Positions 1 through 43,040 are shown, counted from the stretch's first letter. The stretch: DNA of 64,000 nt from Ectocarpus siliculosus (GCA_000310025.1 FN649726.1:1187915-1251914), one strand, 5' to 3'. A program made the numbers and translations. The notes: generated by a model not told the origin, from the sequence alone.

Positions 1-887
1 CGCGTGAACAGCGTGTGGTGTTTCCCTGCGTCTTGCTGCCCCCACTTCAGCGGGTACGTCTCACGCTGGAGCGGTAGGTGTGTAGGTGGATCGTGTGCGT
101 TCCAATCCTTGGACGCCAAACGATTGGAATGAATAGACGGAACATGGTTAATAGATGATTTCCTGTGAATCGTTCCTGTCCCCGACTGTAAACAGGTGTG
201 TATCCCCCGCAGTATATTTAAGCAGTGGTGCACAGGTTTTGACTGCGCTAAGGTTCTTATTTTGTTTTCCGACGCGATTGTGGGATACGCATGAGGCGTC
301 CGGCAGGTGCAGAGGCCCCAATAACACAGGAAACCCGGCAGTCAAGAACACGAGGGAACGCGCAACATGCGCACAAGAATAGCACACATCCCGGCGCCTC
401 ACCCTCCCCTTGACGTCTTCGGCATGTTGCAGTTTTGGTCCGATCGCTGATCGAAACAAAACCAGTACCGAGGACGCCGATGTCTTCAAATCAAGCATAC
501 GGGACTCTAAATGCTGGCCCTGGGGGGAAACATGTGTGCAAATCGCTCACAGCAGATGTAGCAAGATGGGATGAATTCCGTCCCACCCCCCGAAATCAAA
601 ACCTGTTGTTAAAGCCCACGTTCCGCGCCTCGAATCTCAAGCGGGACTATGCGCAAGCAAGGCGCAAGTCACGCAACAGGATTTCTGCTTCGAGCCCATG
701 CTCCTTGGAAGCCCAAACGCTGGGTTGCGCAACTGACAAAACGCACACTCTTCCTAACAAAACAGCACAATCGGACTTTATGTCGGGACACCTCCAGCAG
801 TGTATCCTTCGCCGTCGGTCGACTACATGGCGTCCCACCATGTCGTCTGGACGAAGACAACACCACTTTCCCCGGTACGCAACCACG
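1..887. other. No gene recognised; probable 3' flank of MetAP2
   Basis: Both strands have only short open frames without recognisable domains or matching splice signals. The right part should hold the 3' untranslated region of the minus-strand MetAP2 gene, whose stop codon is at 888-890. A 116-codon minus-strand frame at 148-498 was read and does not resemble any family I know. Confidence 0.5.
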
Positions 888-7671
<6,784 letters not shown>

Positions 7672-9035
7672 CTTCTTGCTTGACTCTAATATTATGATGT
7701 TTGTGCGGCTGTCGTGCGTGCAACGCGAAGAGGGCTGGTGAAGGGGCCCCGGAGAGAAATTTCTTTCTGTACCGTGATCCGCGCATCAACCATTTGTGGT
7801 CTTCAAGCAAACATGAAAACTGACCTCTTTGTTGCCTTCGCTAGCGCGCACGTCGCTGGTGAGGTGTTGGGTCTGCCGTTGTTTGTTTCTCTCGGCGCTT
7901 GTCATCTTGTGTTGCAGAGCTCTTGCAGCCCGTTGTACTCTGCTTTTGACACACCGCACAACACAAACTGCAGAGCAGAGCTCGTTGAGAGATCTGCTCA
8001 GATTGAGAGATGTGTCATTTCGTCAAATCGAGTATCTTTCGACTTGGTGCCACGATATTCCCCTACAAAATGGCTGGGGTGCCATAATGTACCTAATGTG
8101 TCTGATCACAGAGAACAGCAGTTAAACGTTCACCCCGTTCACCCCTGGTGATGATGCAACGGAAAATACTACTCCCTTGTCCAGGCTAGCAATCAGGTCC
8201 CTCCACGACACCGTCTCCCTGTCCTTTCGGTCGTGTTGAGGATGTCGTAAGATGGTCCGATCACCAGTGACTGTGTGTGTCGTTCCCTTTCACCGAACAC
8301 CACCAGGCACAGTATATCGGGCACTGCGCATGCACGGCTGGTCACAGTAGTAGCCGCAGTACCGTACTCGGCGATGGATTATCGCGGCCGACAGCAGCGA
8401 GAGGCATGGTTCGCTGCTGAGGCAAGTCCCCCTCCCTCCACAATGGTCGAGGCGACACATATTTGCGGCGATAATTTCCCGGTTTGTCGAACCTATGCGT
8501 CGAAAGCTGAAGCTACACAAAATCCTATGAGGAGCCTGAACATCAGGACAATGAGTTCATTGCGTGCGCTCTTTCGCAACGACAAGGACACACCCTGTTA
8601 CAGGCCACGTCGCTGGGACAGGAACGCTACACAGGAAACAATCTATTAGCTGTTTCGCGTCCAAGATAGCAACACCATCCACCCATCCACCTCGCTCGCG
8701 CGTGAGGCGTAGCCGCTGGGGCGCGGAGAGGCAGGGCAGGGAAAAACCACACTCTGTTCGCGCGCTCGTTTCAATGACAATCCTGACGACGAACGATGGA
8801 GTCCCATCTTTGTTCTATGACCATCCCGACGACGAACGAGGTATCTATTCCACATTCGTGTCGTACAACCATACTCGTGCTCGCAGGCTATCCCGTTACC
8901 AAGAGGGATACGTACCGTCACTCGATCTCCCTGCTGCGAGCACAACAGCGTGATGTTTCCGAACGAGGACAGGAATCACACGAAGGGCTGCAAACGGGCC
9001 TGCATCACGTCGATGGGGGGGCGTCCTTTCCCCGC
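7672..9035. other. Spacer between MetAP2 start and BIVM-like stop
   Basis: This holds the promoter side of MetAP2 (minus strand) and the 3' flank of the upstream minus-strand gene. Most of it is occupied by copy A of a 0.8-kb dispersed repeat (7815-8617). No coding exon was recognised; the plus-strand frames here belong to the repeat. Confidence 0.5.
7815..8617 (+). repeat. Dispersed repeat, copy A (inverted partner at 12770-13515)
   Basis: Reading plus here and minus from 13515 to 12770 gives a colinear, gapped match over about 750-800 bp. Shared blocks include TGTACTCTGCTTT, GTCGCTGGTG, CCGTTGTTTGTT, GAGAGGCATGGTTCGC and GGCCACGTCGCTGGG. The copies have diverged by substitutions and small indels, so the event is not recent. 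No intact reading frame is shared, so this looks like a non-autonomous element or an old duplication. Confidence 0.75.
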
Positions 9036-12000
9036 TCAAGCGTCAGGATTTTTGTAGCCTTCCCAGCGGAGCAAGATATTTCGCGCTTCCTCAAAGTCCA
9101 TCCACACCGCTGGTCGCTGGCCCCTCCTGGCAGTGAGAAGCTGCCTCGTCCACCCGTCCCCGGTGGCAGCGTTGGCGCTGTCGCTGCAACGGGTACGGCC
9201 GTCCTTTCCCCGACCTCGGCCCGCTGCCCCCGCACAATCATCCTGCGGAGCACCCGCGCGACCGGTGCTTCCTGTCGTGGCAGTTGCAGTCCCCGCGGCG
9301 GCGTGTGAATTTCCTGTAGAGGTCACGTTGTCGCTGCCGGAAGAGACCGCAGAGGTGGCATTGAGGGTTGTCCGACTACGGCTGGTGCCGTTCGGCTTGA
9401 GCTGTGCCCCGCAAGCCGACGACGTTGGCGGCGGATGTCGGTCGCCAGAAGAAGCAGTAGTAGTAGCAGCAGCGTTTGTCGGATCGGACGTGCTGGGGGC
9501 ACGCCATTCCCGCAAGGCAAAGATTAGGGCGTAGTGGTTGGTGAGGTGGAAGATGAGGACCTGGTGAGCGCGAACCGTGACGAGGGAAGAGGTCCGCGAA
9601 AGAGTGTGAAAAAGCTCAAAACGAGTTTACGTGCTTGAAAGAGACAGAGAGAGGCGGAGAGACTTATTACCATTGGGTACAAGTCCCGAACATTAAACGC
9701 CCTGCTTCTCTCCATGTTAATCGCACTAAAAACGAGAGACTAACAATATTTTGCCTTCAGCCAAGATATGGACAGATGAGTGGGTGAATAAACCTTATTC
9801 GTGGCGCTGGGGCCGCTCAATTTGCGAGTATTTCTGTTTCGGCGTACGTCCAGCCTCTCATGCCTGTCTATAACGCATCTCTGCCGGTCAAACGTGCCGA
9901 ATTTCGTTTCTAGAACGCTACACCTATGGCAGGCGCAAAGGTGTACCTGACGATCGCTCAAAAAGGCCTCCCTTAGCGCCGCCCACTGCTTGGCCTTCTC
10001 CTGTTCGTCGTCTCGCGTGGACAGTGGCACGGGAAGCCGACAGGATCGTTGTCTCCCTTTTCCCATGAAAAGCCTCGCCGTTACCTTGTTTGCAAGACCC
10101 GCGTAATGTCGCCGCCAATGGCAACGGAGGCGAATTGAATGCAGAATACCGTTGTTTCGTTTCGTTGAACGAGGCTCGGGAAATCAACCATTAAGTCGAT
10201 CCTTGGATGCTTCCATGGACGCAACCTGCTGCAACGGTAATCTGAAACATTAACTACCAATCGAAACAGCAAAAATCGTCAAAAAGAAAAAGGATCGCAT
10301 TTGCACAACAACTCGGCACTCTTAGATGCTTGTCGTTGAAGGCATTTTTTATATATTTCGCGCACTCTGCGCACCTCGACGTTTCCAGGCACTTCCCCAT
10401 CTAGGTAGCGAACGGTGGAAATCACACCCAGGTTCCCGATGGCTCCGGTCGACGGCTTGGTCGCGCTCAACTGATAAACCGACAGGCGAAAAAGTTCGCA
10501 GATATCGAAACTGGGACACAACTACATCATATCAAATCAGAGGTACTTTGTTGACGCTCAAGTCCGCTTCGTAGGTATGCAATAAATAAACAAAGACGGC
10601 TGCGAGGTGGACTATAACTTCTGGTGATAGAGCAACGTGTAGTCCGGGCGCTTTGTGTCTATATACTCCATCACAAACCTACCTTGTTCAGTCCCCCTAA
10701 GCGCTTCAAGAGCGTGCATAGATCACGTTTCCACCGCCACTTCGTCCGTTCTCCGTGAGTCGCCCCGGCGCTTGCCCTTGTCCCTCTCCGGTAGCCTCTA
10801 ATGTCCTTCTTGCTGCTTCTGCGGCGTTGCTGACGCGCCGAAGATGCGGGTTTCTCCCTGACCGTGCTACTAAAGCTGATGCTAGGAGTAACTCCCTGGC
10901 CAATTTTCTCTTCCTGCTCCTCCTCCTGCTCCTCCTCTTCCTCCTCCTCTTGTCTGTCCTCCTCGTCTTCATCCTCGTCACCCTCCTGCTCGTCTTCCTG
11001 TTCTTCTCCGCCCACGTCCTTCTCGCCGCCCTCCCAGCATCTTCGAACCGCGCCGAGGCCTTGCCCAGTCTCTCCTTCAGCGACACAGCTCGCTAACATC
11101 AGGTCGTCGGCGCTCACAGGACGCCTCAGCGCGGTTCCCGGTCTACACTCAGAAGCGGTGCTAGCTCCTCCACCGCCGCTTCTGGGACGCCCGGTTGACG
11201 GCCTTCGAGGAAAGTTATGGTTTCCGGGCGTGGTGGTCATCTTCGTTGTCCCCGGAGAAGGAGAACTGCTAGTTCTTCCGAGAATCCCGCTGTCGTCCGC
11301 GTCCCCGTGTCCATTCTGCGGATGTTTCCTCGCCGCACCGTCTGTCGTTCGGATTTGACTAGCACTGCCGACCTCCTCGCCACCCACCGTGGCAGCCTGC
11401 GTCGCACAGCTCGTAGCGCCTTCCACCGATACTTTGGGGCCCAGCCCTCCGGCGGTGCTACTGCTAGCGGCCGCTGCGGCCGAGCCCGCCAAGATCGCCG
11501 CTGCCACAGCTTCCGCTGCCTCGGCAGCGGCCGCCGCTGCAGCGAGTTCCGCGGCTTCCTTCCTCTCGTCCTCGTACAGCTCCCACAGGAGATCGAATGT
11601 CGAAGAATGTCCTACTCTTTCGCGCTCTCGCGAGGTGACGATTCGCGTCAGGCGCAGGAGATGGGGGCCGTTCGCGACGGCGGCCCTCGGGCCCCTGCCA
11701 CCGAGGTGCTTACCCTCGAGCGCTAGCTCGGCATCAAGGACTTGGAGGAGGGGCTCCAAACTTCCTCCCAAGAGCCTCTCGAACCTGTGTACATATACCA
11801 GGGCGGATCACGTCCGCCGTTTCGAGATACTTATTTTCTTCCTCTAGCGGAAGCACTCGCGCAACATGTAAGCGAAGGAAAGACTAAAACTAGTTGTTGC
11901 TGCGTGGTTGACAAGAGGAGCCCGGTTGGTGCCTCAACAGACACAGCTGCGGGGTTCAAACAAAGTCAGGCTTTCGCCCTTCGTCACCTCAGCGAACTGT

Positions 12001-12764
12001 GTTTCAGCCGCCTCGGTTGCTATTCTTGAGCGTTAAGAAACGTTTCAAATGCTTCTTTCGCGCCTTTGGAGTTTGTACAAACGGAAGAAGAGCATGCCTG
12101 TTCCAGATTGTTGTGCGGCGTGGTACGGTGTGCACCCGCAGAAAAGAGTAAGATACCTGGCAATCATGGAAGTGACTTGCCCCTGCACCACGGCGCGCAT
12201 GGCCCGCAGCACGGACTCACTATTGAGCGCCCCGTGCGATCCCCGCGGCAAGCCACCGAGGGCGTTCCAAGCGCCGGCCACGGAGGCGGCGGCGCAACAC
12301 GGGGACCCTTGCTTCACCCATCCCGTTAACAGGGCTCTCGAGTAGCTGACGCTGAAGCGCTCCACGTCCAGGGGCAAGGCTCCGGAGGGGAGGAGGAGAG
12401 TGTTGAGGTCGGAAACATCTTCCGGTTCTTCGGTGTCGGCTTCCACTCTCTCTCCGTACGCGTTGACGTCGACAGCCGTGGCGGCAGAGCCACCGGTGGC
12501 GGCGGCGGTTGTGTTGGGTAGCGGTGCGCGAGGAGTATCCCAGCCGCTGTTGGCGGTGTTTTGAGGTCGTTTTCCTCGCCGGGTAACGTCTGTTCGGTCC
12601 TTCCTGTCGCTTCCACTTCCGGTACCTTCATCTCGGCCAATGTACTCCGCAACCCAAGCGCGGGGGTTGTCGGGTCTTTCGATTACCATGGCCTGCCCAA
12701 GTAAGCACGACAGGTTGAAGACGCGGGACTCGTTAACGACGATGGGTGCCACAAACTTTACCAT
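9036..12764 (-). CDS. BIVM-like protein with papain-type Cys/His motifs, 5 exons
   Basis: Exons (minus): 12764-12157, 11784-10683, 10470-10375, 10084-9947, 9560-9036; phases agree and give 822 aa. Near residue 150-170 is VKQGSPCCAAASVAGAWNAL, which has the Gln-Gly then Cys at a helix start seen in papain-fold hydrolases. Residues 649-665 contain HLTNHYALIFALREW, a plausible catalytic His. Between them are short conserved blocks (STGAIGNLGV, KAKQWAALREAF) and a roughly 250-residue low-complexity insert with poly-Ala, Ser and acidic tracts in exon 2. The Cys and His blocks recall human BIVM and its protist relatives, but this is from memory and activity is unproven. The C-terminus has WMDFEEAR and WEGYK. 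The start is uncertain: the frame stays open upstream to an acceptor-like ACACAG at about 12785, so a further 5' exon is possible. Confidence 0.72.
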
Positions 12765-12769
12765 GTACA

Positions 12770-13515
12770 CCCAGCGACGTGGCCTGTGTCATTGTGTGTC
12801 CTTGTTGTTGTGAACGAGCGCACGCAATGAACTCGCGGCCCTGCTCCTGAAAGGTATAGAATATGTAGCGTGCGACGTATGGGTTCGACAAACCGGGATC
12901 ATGTGTCACCTCGACCATTTTGGAGAGGAAGGGGCTTGCCTCCGTCGCGAACCATGCCTCTCGCTGTTGTCGGCCACCACAATCCATCGCTGCGTGCGGT
13001 ACTGCCGCTACTGCTGTGGCCACCCGTGCGTGCGCAGTGTCCGATAGACTCCACCTGGTGATATTCGGCGAAAGACAACGACACACAGACACGAGTCGCC
13101 CTGATAATCAGACCATCCACAGCGACATCCTCCACACGACCGAAGAGAAGACGGTGTAGTGCAGGGACCTGATTGGTAACAAGGACACAATTTTTTCCGC
13201 TGCATCAACAGCAAGGGATGAACGGGGCGAACGAGTAACTGCCGTTCTCTAACCGCTGGTGATCAGACTCACCAGAGGTTCGAGGGGATTATCCTGGCAC
13301 AGGTCGAAAGATATGTACAGTAGTCTCACCTACACGATTTCACGAAATCACAAATGTCTCACAGCTCTACAAATATTTCAAAGCAGAGTACAACGGGCAG
13401 CAAGAACTGCAACCTAAAATGACAAGCGTGCAGAGGTAACAAACAACGGCAGCAACAACACCAGCACCAGCGACATGAGCGCTGTTAATAATACCGCAGG
13501 CAGAACAGTCATTTT
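12770..13515 (-). repeat. Dispersed repeat, copy B, ending at the BIVM-like start codon
   Basis: Inverted relative to the copy at 7815-8617. Its last matching bases (GGCCACGTCGCTGGG on the minus strand) stop about six bases before the ATG at 12764. It therefore forms, or overlaps, the proximal promoter or 5' leader of the BIVM-like gene. The two copies bracket that gene exactly. Confidence 0.75.
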
Positions 13516-14807
13516 TAGCTTTTTTTTTTTCTTCATATGCATGCGACCAACGAATCCAAATCTATCTTTCGAAAAGAGTCTAAGATAGATTAGCAACGAA
13601 TCCAAAGCGTCAGCGGAGGCTACCTGTTGGTCCACGATTTCCCGAGGAGTACACAGTACACAGCGATGTCTCCCCTGGGTATAACGGGTCAAGTTTTCAT
13701 GTTTTTCTCTGCACCAAACTCAAATGGTGATGTGGACACAACATCTACAGCTGTACAGCGTAAATAGTACATTATCCCACGGCTGGGGCCACTTTTTGCA
13801 GCTCTTGCCACCCACACACCTTTAGAGGCCTTCCTACAGCAGCATAGCGTACACTCTGGTCCCTCCTGTTCCCGCGGCATGTGTGTACTCTCGAAGGCCA
13901 CGCACGACAAAAGACAACGCCCGACCACCACGCCCCACAGCCCACAGCAGTTATAAGTGCGCGAAAAGACACCCCCCACCCGGTCACTCCATTCGCGCAC
14001 CCCCCTCCCGGTTCTCTGATGTCCAGCACCGTATCTCGCAGTGCTCGTGGCGCACACTGCTGCAGTACGGTCTCGACTAGCGTCCCTCACACTCTCAGGG
14101 TCAAGTTCAACGTTTGTCAATTGTTGGGGTGAGTGTTCAGCATTCTGGATTGACGTAGCCTGTACGCGTGTAGCTCTGGAAGCATGGGTCGCGGCGGGCT
14201 GTGTTTGATGTTGTTGATGTCGCAGTTGACACGCAGGGACAGCGTCATAGGCGTCACACAGCAGCAGCGTTTCTGACGAGGTTCATTTGGACTCGCGCCT
14301 AGAGCTTGCGTTCTAGGGGGCCGTAGCCGACGCTGTGTTTCCTCTTGGCTGTTATCAAGAGTATTCGGAGGACCGTCAGCATTGGACCCGGTTGAAAGAG
14401 AGTTGAACCACACGGACGCCGATCATGCTGATTGATCGTCCGAGTGCAATATATTTCCGATTGTCACAGCTGAGCATGCACAGCTGCATCCAACTGCTGT
14501 GCTTACACGTGCCTATCGTCTATGCCAACGAGAGAGCATCAGCTACAAGTTGCAGGTCCGACACCCCCCCCTGGCTTCTGTACTACACACACTTCACGCA
14601 CACACCCTCAACCTTTCCCCACTCCCCCAATGTTTGGAACCAATTTTGCAATTTTGCATGATTTTGTTCGGGCAACAGGAGATATACCGTTCTTGGGTAG
14701 ACGACACAGCTCCAAGGAGCAGAGGGAAGGACAATATGCTCCCAGGGCCCGGCTATTACCGTTGTTGGAACAGCAGCCCAGAGCCCCAACCACCACCACC
14801 ACGAAAG
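13516..14807. other. Divergent spacer between BIVM-like and ABCC genes
   Basis: The two genes point away from each other, so this segment should carry the ABCC promoter and 5' leader and, beyond repeat copy B, upstream sequence of the BIVM-like gene. No TATA box or RNA gene could be supported. An in-frame ATG at 14736 precedes the chosen ABCC start. Confidence 0.4.
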
Positions 14808-37787
<22,980 letters not shown>

Positions 37788-40700
37788 TATGGGATATCGC
37801 TCGCTTCGGGGAAGAAGAGTTGTTGTTTGTAAGGGGTGGAAGCAAGACCGTTGTGCTCGCCACCGGGGGAGATAATCGGTATCGGTCGCGGAAGAAGCAG
37901 TGGTAGAAGGGTTGCGTACGTAGTGTGCAGTTCGTGTCCACGAAAAAACTCCTATCCCCTTCCCACGGCACCCCCTACGCGGCTGCACGATACTTGTTGC
38001 TGTTTTTTTGTGTTGAAACCGTCGCCTGCTGCTGGCAGTATTTGTGACCAGGTCGGGGCTGAGGAGAAGCCGCTATGACACAGCCGCTCTCTGTTGGGTA
38101 CGTACCGCGTACGACATAGAGTATGTTTGATACGCGCGCGGGTGCCCAACGGTGAACCGCAGTCTTTTCCTCTCCCAGGGGAGTACGCCAAGAAATATAT
38201 CTCCTGGTGTCGTCGCCGTACGTACCATTCGGCCTTGAAGGAGGGTGTCGTATTTCCTACGCTAGAGTTTCGCGTTGTGCAGCGTACGTTTGCGCGACGA
38301 GGAGGGGGCGCGGCAGCTTGTTCGTGTTTGTTGTTTTTCCTTGTGGGTTGACTTGTAGTTTGTGTCCACCTGCCTGATCCGAAACGCTTCGGGGCTATCT
38401 ATTTAGGTGTATGATGTGCGTTTTTGGCAGCCCTCGTTTTTTCTGCCTTGAGGTTGTTGTCTTCCCCTCTCTTCCCATTCCCATTCCAGTCGGTGTCGCA
38501 TCGTTGCAAGCACCTACCAGTATCCTCCACTCATCCCCGATATGAGTGTCAAGTCACAATGAGAGGCGACTGAAAGAGAGCGCGCCTCCTCGATCACGAG
38601 AAGAAAACGCGCTGATCAAATCGTGCCGTTTCGTCGTCTCGATGTAGGCTGGTTTTCATCGAACGGACCTATAGGGAACAGTCCGCTCGTGTGCCGCTTG
38701 GGCCAACAGCGAGCTCTTGCTTTCTTCGGTTGTGACACGCATGTGTGGTTGATCCGATCCATGCGGCGATAGTATAATAGTATTCGTGTATAAGTGTCGG
38801 AAGCAAACATGGATGTAAGCCCCTTGACTTTGGGGATCTCGACAAAAGTATGTGGCGTGTTCTAGCTGTTTTACCGAGATTTACATGATTTATCATGTGC
38901 TCTGTTCATACGGGGTCTACGCTGTGTGAAAACCATTGCTGGGGGGGGGGGAAGGGGGGGCTATCTCCGATTGTGCGGTGGTTTGCAGCGGTGCGCGGCA
39001 AAACAAACGACTCGGTGCGCTTGACAGCAGAGATTTCAGGGTTGTGTGAATTGCAGCATGGCGATGATGATGATAGACGGAAGCTTTAGACGCTTGTATT
39101 CAATTGCGGCGAACGGACGCGTTGTTGGTGTTGCGCACCCTCCAAGAAAATAATAACCAAGTGTGTATGATCGTTTGTGATGGCACAGAAATTGGTTCAT
39201 GATTAGGCGCGGATGGTGACAGCGGGAGATGGATGAGAGCAAGACAGCACGCTGGTGTCGGGTTCGGTTTACACATACATATGCGGGGGCGGGGAACGCT
39301 GGTTGAGTGGGAACGCTCACTTCGCGTTGGTGGGATGGCGTGGACCCGAACATGCCCCCGCGAACAAGATTCGTGTTTGCCACGGAACTGTGAATGCGGA
39401 GCTGCAGATAGATGCGGACAACAAGGAAAATCGAGAGAGGTCCACTGGTCGCACCGCGCCCCCGACCCACCCCAACCCACCCCAACCCCGGGCGAATGGA
39501 AACCAGTAGGATACATGCTCGACGGTGTTCACTTCACCTACATTCGGGAGCACACAGTTTTGTCCCGAGCACACAACGAACAGAGTTGAGCACCAGTGAG
39601 AGAAAAGCGCAGCACTCCGCGGATTGAAATCAGACGCCACAGTGCTGACGAACACGTGTATATGTGATTTGATACGACTACCGGAAGCAAGCCACCCCGG
39701 CGGTTTTAAGTTGGTGGCATTTTCGCTACACACCTTGCGATTCTTAGGCCGACGGTTGTGGTTTCGATTCTCTCCAGAAAGTAAAAAATAAATGAAATTT
39801 GCGCGAAAAGCGTTGTGAGTACACACACAGCATTGAGGGGCGGGACTGATTGCTGAGCCATTCTCACATTAGGATTTGGAGGCTAACGCAGTAGGTAGAG
39901 GAAAGATGGAGAACAAATATAGTAACTCTCCTGTGTGACCCTGGCTGGTGTGCCAAACATGTATCGAAGCTGGTGCGAATGAAAAAAACTTGTGGTGTGT
40001 GGGCCCTCTCCTCCTGCTTTCCCCCGGCTGGTGGCCTAAGAGACAGAAACTCCAAAAGTCGAAAAAGTCACCGTCCAGCCAAGCGCAATAAATGGGATGA
40101 CGCACACGCACACGCCGCTCCACATCCGCGACCCCACCTCGCGGGACCAACCCGAGGTCATGTGGCCTTCAGAAAGAAGAATTTTGTGTTTATTTTGCCG
40201 CACTGAGACTGACGTCTTTCGTCATTGGTCAGCCAGTGAGCGCGGTCGATGCTTGTATGCATAACAAGGACACAAACACACACACCGGCGCCAACATCAC
40301 CTGCTGTATGCAGCGGGTCGAGAATCTCAATGTATTTCGAACGTTCTTCTAGAGATCTTTGGACTGCCACGTCTAGCGCGCATCGACGGGTGCAACGGGT
40401 CTTTTTCGATTCGCTGTCGGGAATCGTCTGGAGGCCATGCAAACGGACAAGGCGTCGGCTGTTTTCTTACGCTACAAACAGCTCGTTCCAAAGGAGTAAC
40501 ACCAGACGAGATTTTCAGGCTCGACTAGACGTACGGACCCTCAATTGAACCGTGATCAATTTCGCGCAACCACGGGCGGTTTATCCCTGAAACATGTCAC
40601 AAACGTCCTAGAAGGTAGCAGGGCACAAGAAAGTGTGGTCGGCGATTCCCGTGGAAGTCTGGCGTCATCAATCAGACCAATCAGTCAATCACGGGGAATT

Positions 40701-42020
40701 TGAATTTTTCGAGTTTTCCCGAAAAGGCGACCTCACAAACGTGGCTGACGTCATCGGTCGACCATGGAATTTTCGTCCAAAGGAAATTTCCTTTCAAAAA
40801 AATTGGCCAATCAGAAAACTGCGGGGACCTTTTCTCTCTCTCTCTGTGATTTGAAGAATATGATTCAACGAAGTAGCGGATAGGTCGCCGAAAACACACA
40901 GATAAAAGTCGGTGAGTTAAGATACATGTATGATATGACTGGGAGACCCTTTTCGGGGGCTATACGGACCGCAGCGAAAAATCGGCCTTGGATATCACAA
41001 AAAAAACTGCATCTTTGCCCCCCCCCCCTCCCCTCCGATGTTATGTGAGACACACCGGTGCAAAAGTGCACGAGTTCAGCGGACACCCTCCTCCCTCTCG
41101 CCATCTAACACTAGTACGACAACCACCATCGGCTACCAATCCCCCCTATGTTTACGCGACCTGCGCCTTTACAGAGCCGTCGCGCTGGTTGGGTCGCGAA
41201 GCACGTACCTGTACCTCTTCCTCTTTAACACGACACAGACCACGGACCACTAAGCGTGGTACAGCACAAAACAGAAAAACCGCAAAACACTAATAACAAC
41301 CGCAAAAAAAAAAAAAAGGCGGCAGGCAAACGAAACCTTCAAACCCGAGAGAACCGAAACTAAAAGCGCTCGCAAATGGCGGCACAACAGGCACCACGGG
41401 TCATCAACAAGGACATTTTTAATCACCTTTTTATTGATAGCCAAGCGCGGAGCAATCCAGCTTCTTCGGGGAAACGCGCCACCAGACTAAGAAACTAACC
41501 TAGGCTTGCCTTCGATTCGTTGTTGCCTGCTCCCCTTCCGAACTCGCCGCTCCTCCAACGATAAGCAAAAACTACTACTAACAAGCTCTGCTGACTAGCC
41601 CGTGCACTCGTGACACATCTGCAGAGATGCACCGCGGCCACTGTATGGGTAGTGGCACATGGTTGAAATCCATCTACTTGTGATGGAACTACAACCGCCT
41701 CCTCGTGTCGGCGGAGGAACACAACACAAAAGGCATGACAAGCCAAGGCTACATAGGATAGATAGTCCAGGTCATTGAGGAAAGTCTGAACACGACGAAC
41801 GAGCAGCAAACACAGCAGCGATTTGACACCTCGGCACAAAGGACACCCGTTGCACGCCTCTCAGACCGCAACCGGGACGAAATGACCTAATCATCTAGTT
41901 ATTGCCACGAAAAACAAAAACGTCAAGCAAGCAAACATGATATTCAACAATAACTTGGGCATTCCGGGGTCAACAAACCACAGAACGTACACGTAGTAAA
42001 CCTCTTCCTGAACACACTTT
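37788..42020. other. Convergent spacer between ABCC and kinase genes; no gene seen
   Basis: The two flanking genes end toward each other, so both ends should hold 3' untranslated regions. Only short, unmatched open frames were found on both strands over 4.2 kb. There are poly-G (38941-38957), poly-C and poly-A (41305-41318) runs. Nothing resembled an RNA gene or transposase. Confidence 0.5.
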
Positions 42021-43040
42021 CTACCCATCTACAGAGAAACGGCCGCCACGCCCTCCTCCCCGGCCTTGTTGCCCCTCTCCCAGCCTAGGCGGCGGTGGCG
42101 GCCCCGCGAAATCCCCGCTCGGTGCTGCTGCTGCACCCCCTGGCGAAGGCCCGCGCCCACCGTCCCCCCTGCCGCCGAAACGTTCTACCCATCTGCCGGC
42201 GGTGCTGGTGCTGCCGCCTCTGGGGGGGAAGGAACGGCCTTTTCCGCTGCGCGCCCCGCCGCCTCCTCGGCCAGCCTCAAACCGGCCCCCGCCCCGGGCT
42301 GTCCCGAACCGGCCCCCGCCGCCGCCGCCGTCGCCGTTCCATGACCTAAGTCCTCCTCGCCCTCTCCCATCCGTACCCCGTCCTCCTCCTCCACCTCTGC
42401 TTCCTCCGCTACCTTGCCGTGATAACCGCGACGAACCACCGTTGCTTCCCGTCGCCTCTGGCTCAGCAGAGGCCGCACCATCTCCGCCTCCCGCCCCCTC
42501 CCCCGCCTTGTCCGAGAGAGGCCCAGCGGCAGCGGCGGCGGCGGCGCGCTGTCCCGACGCCTCGCGCCGCAGGCTATGTCTACGCCCGCCGGCCCCGGCT
42601 ACCGCCGCACTGCCGCCATCTCGCCGCCGCCGCCGCCCTTGTTGTTGCGCGCTCACCTCCTCCGACTCCGCCGCCGTGTACCCCGGCCCTTGCCGCTGCA
42701 GCTCCGTCACCGCTCTCAGGGTCGTTAACTTCCGGCGCCTCAGCTCCGCCACCGCGGCATTCGCCAGCTCCGCCGCCTCCGCCTTCGCCCGGGCGATCTT
42801 GACCGCCGCCGCAGACTTCTTGCCGTCCCGCGGCGGCGGCGGCGGGGGCGGGGACGGGTCGGCCTCCACGAGCGCCGCCGCCCCGCCGCCTTCCACGCCG
42901 TTCGCCCGGGCCAGCTCTTGATCGCCCGCGAAGGCTGTCAGCGCCGTGAGGATGGAGGCGAAGTCCGGCCGCAGGCGGCTCGACTCGTTCCAGCACTTGT
43001 GCATCAGGTCCGCCAGCGGCGAGTCGACGCGAGGCGGGAC
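42021..43040 (-). other. Kinase exon 9: C-lobe end and Gly/Arg-rich tail
   Basis: Begins VPPRVDSPLADLMHKCWNES, the end of the kinase fold. It then runs into an Ala/Glu/Arg coiled-coil-like part and a tail with many RG and RGG units (for example GRGRGG, ARGGGRF, GRGGGGARSG, GRGGGRGGRF). Such tails bind RNA and are common arginine-methylation substrates. The stop is TAG at 42021-42023. Confidence 0.88.

Noticed and set aside
9670-9727. Possible small exon with AFNVRDLYPM and a good donor (minus)
   Set aside because: Exon 4 (ending at 9947) joins exon 5 (starting at 9560) in phase and gives the conserved SDRQVLIFHLTNHY; the small exon would interrupt it and needs a different phase.
10081-10272. 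Minus-strand frame with VDFPSLVQRNETTVF
   Set aside because: It has no acceptor in the right phase and lies in the intron between exons at 10470-10375 and 10084-9947, which join cleanly.
42202-42921. 239-codon plus-strand proline-rich frame
   Set aside because: It is the antisense shadow of the Gly/Arg/Ala-rich kinase tail.
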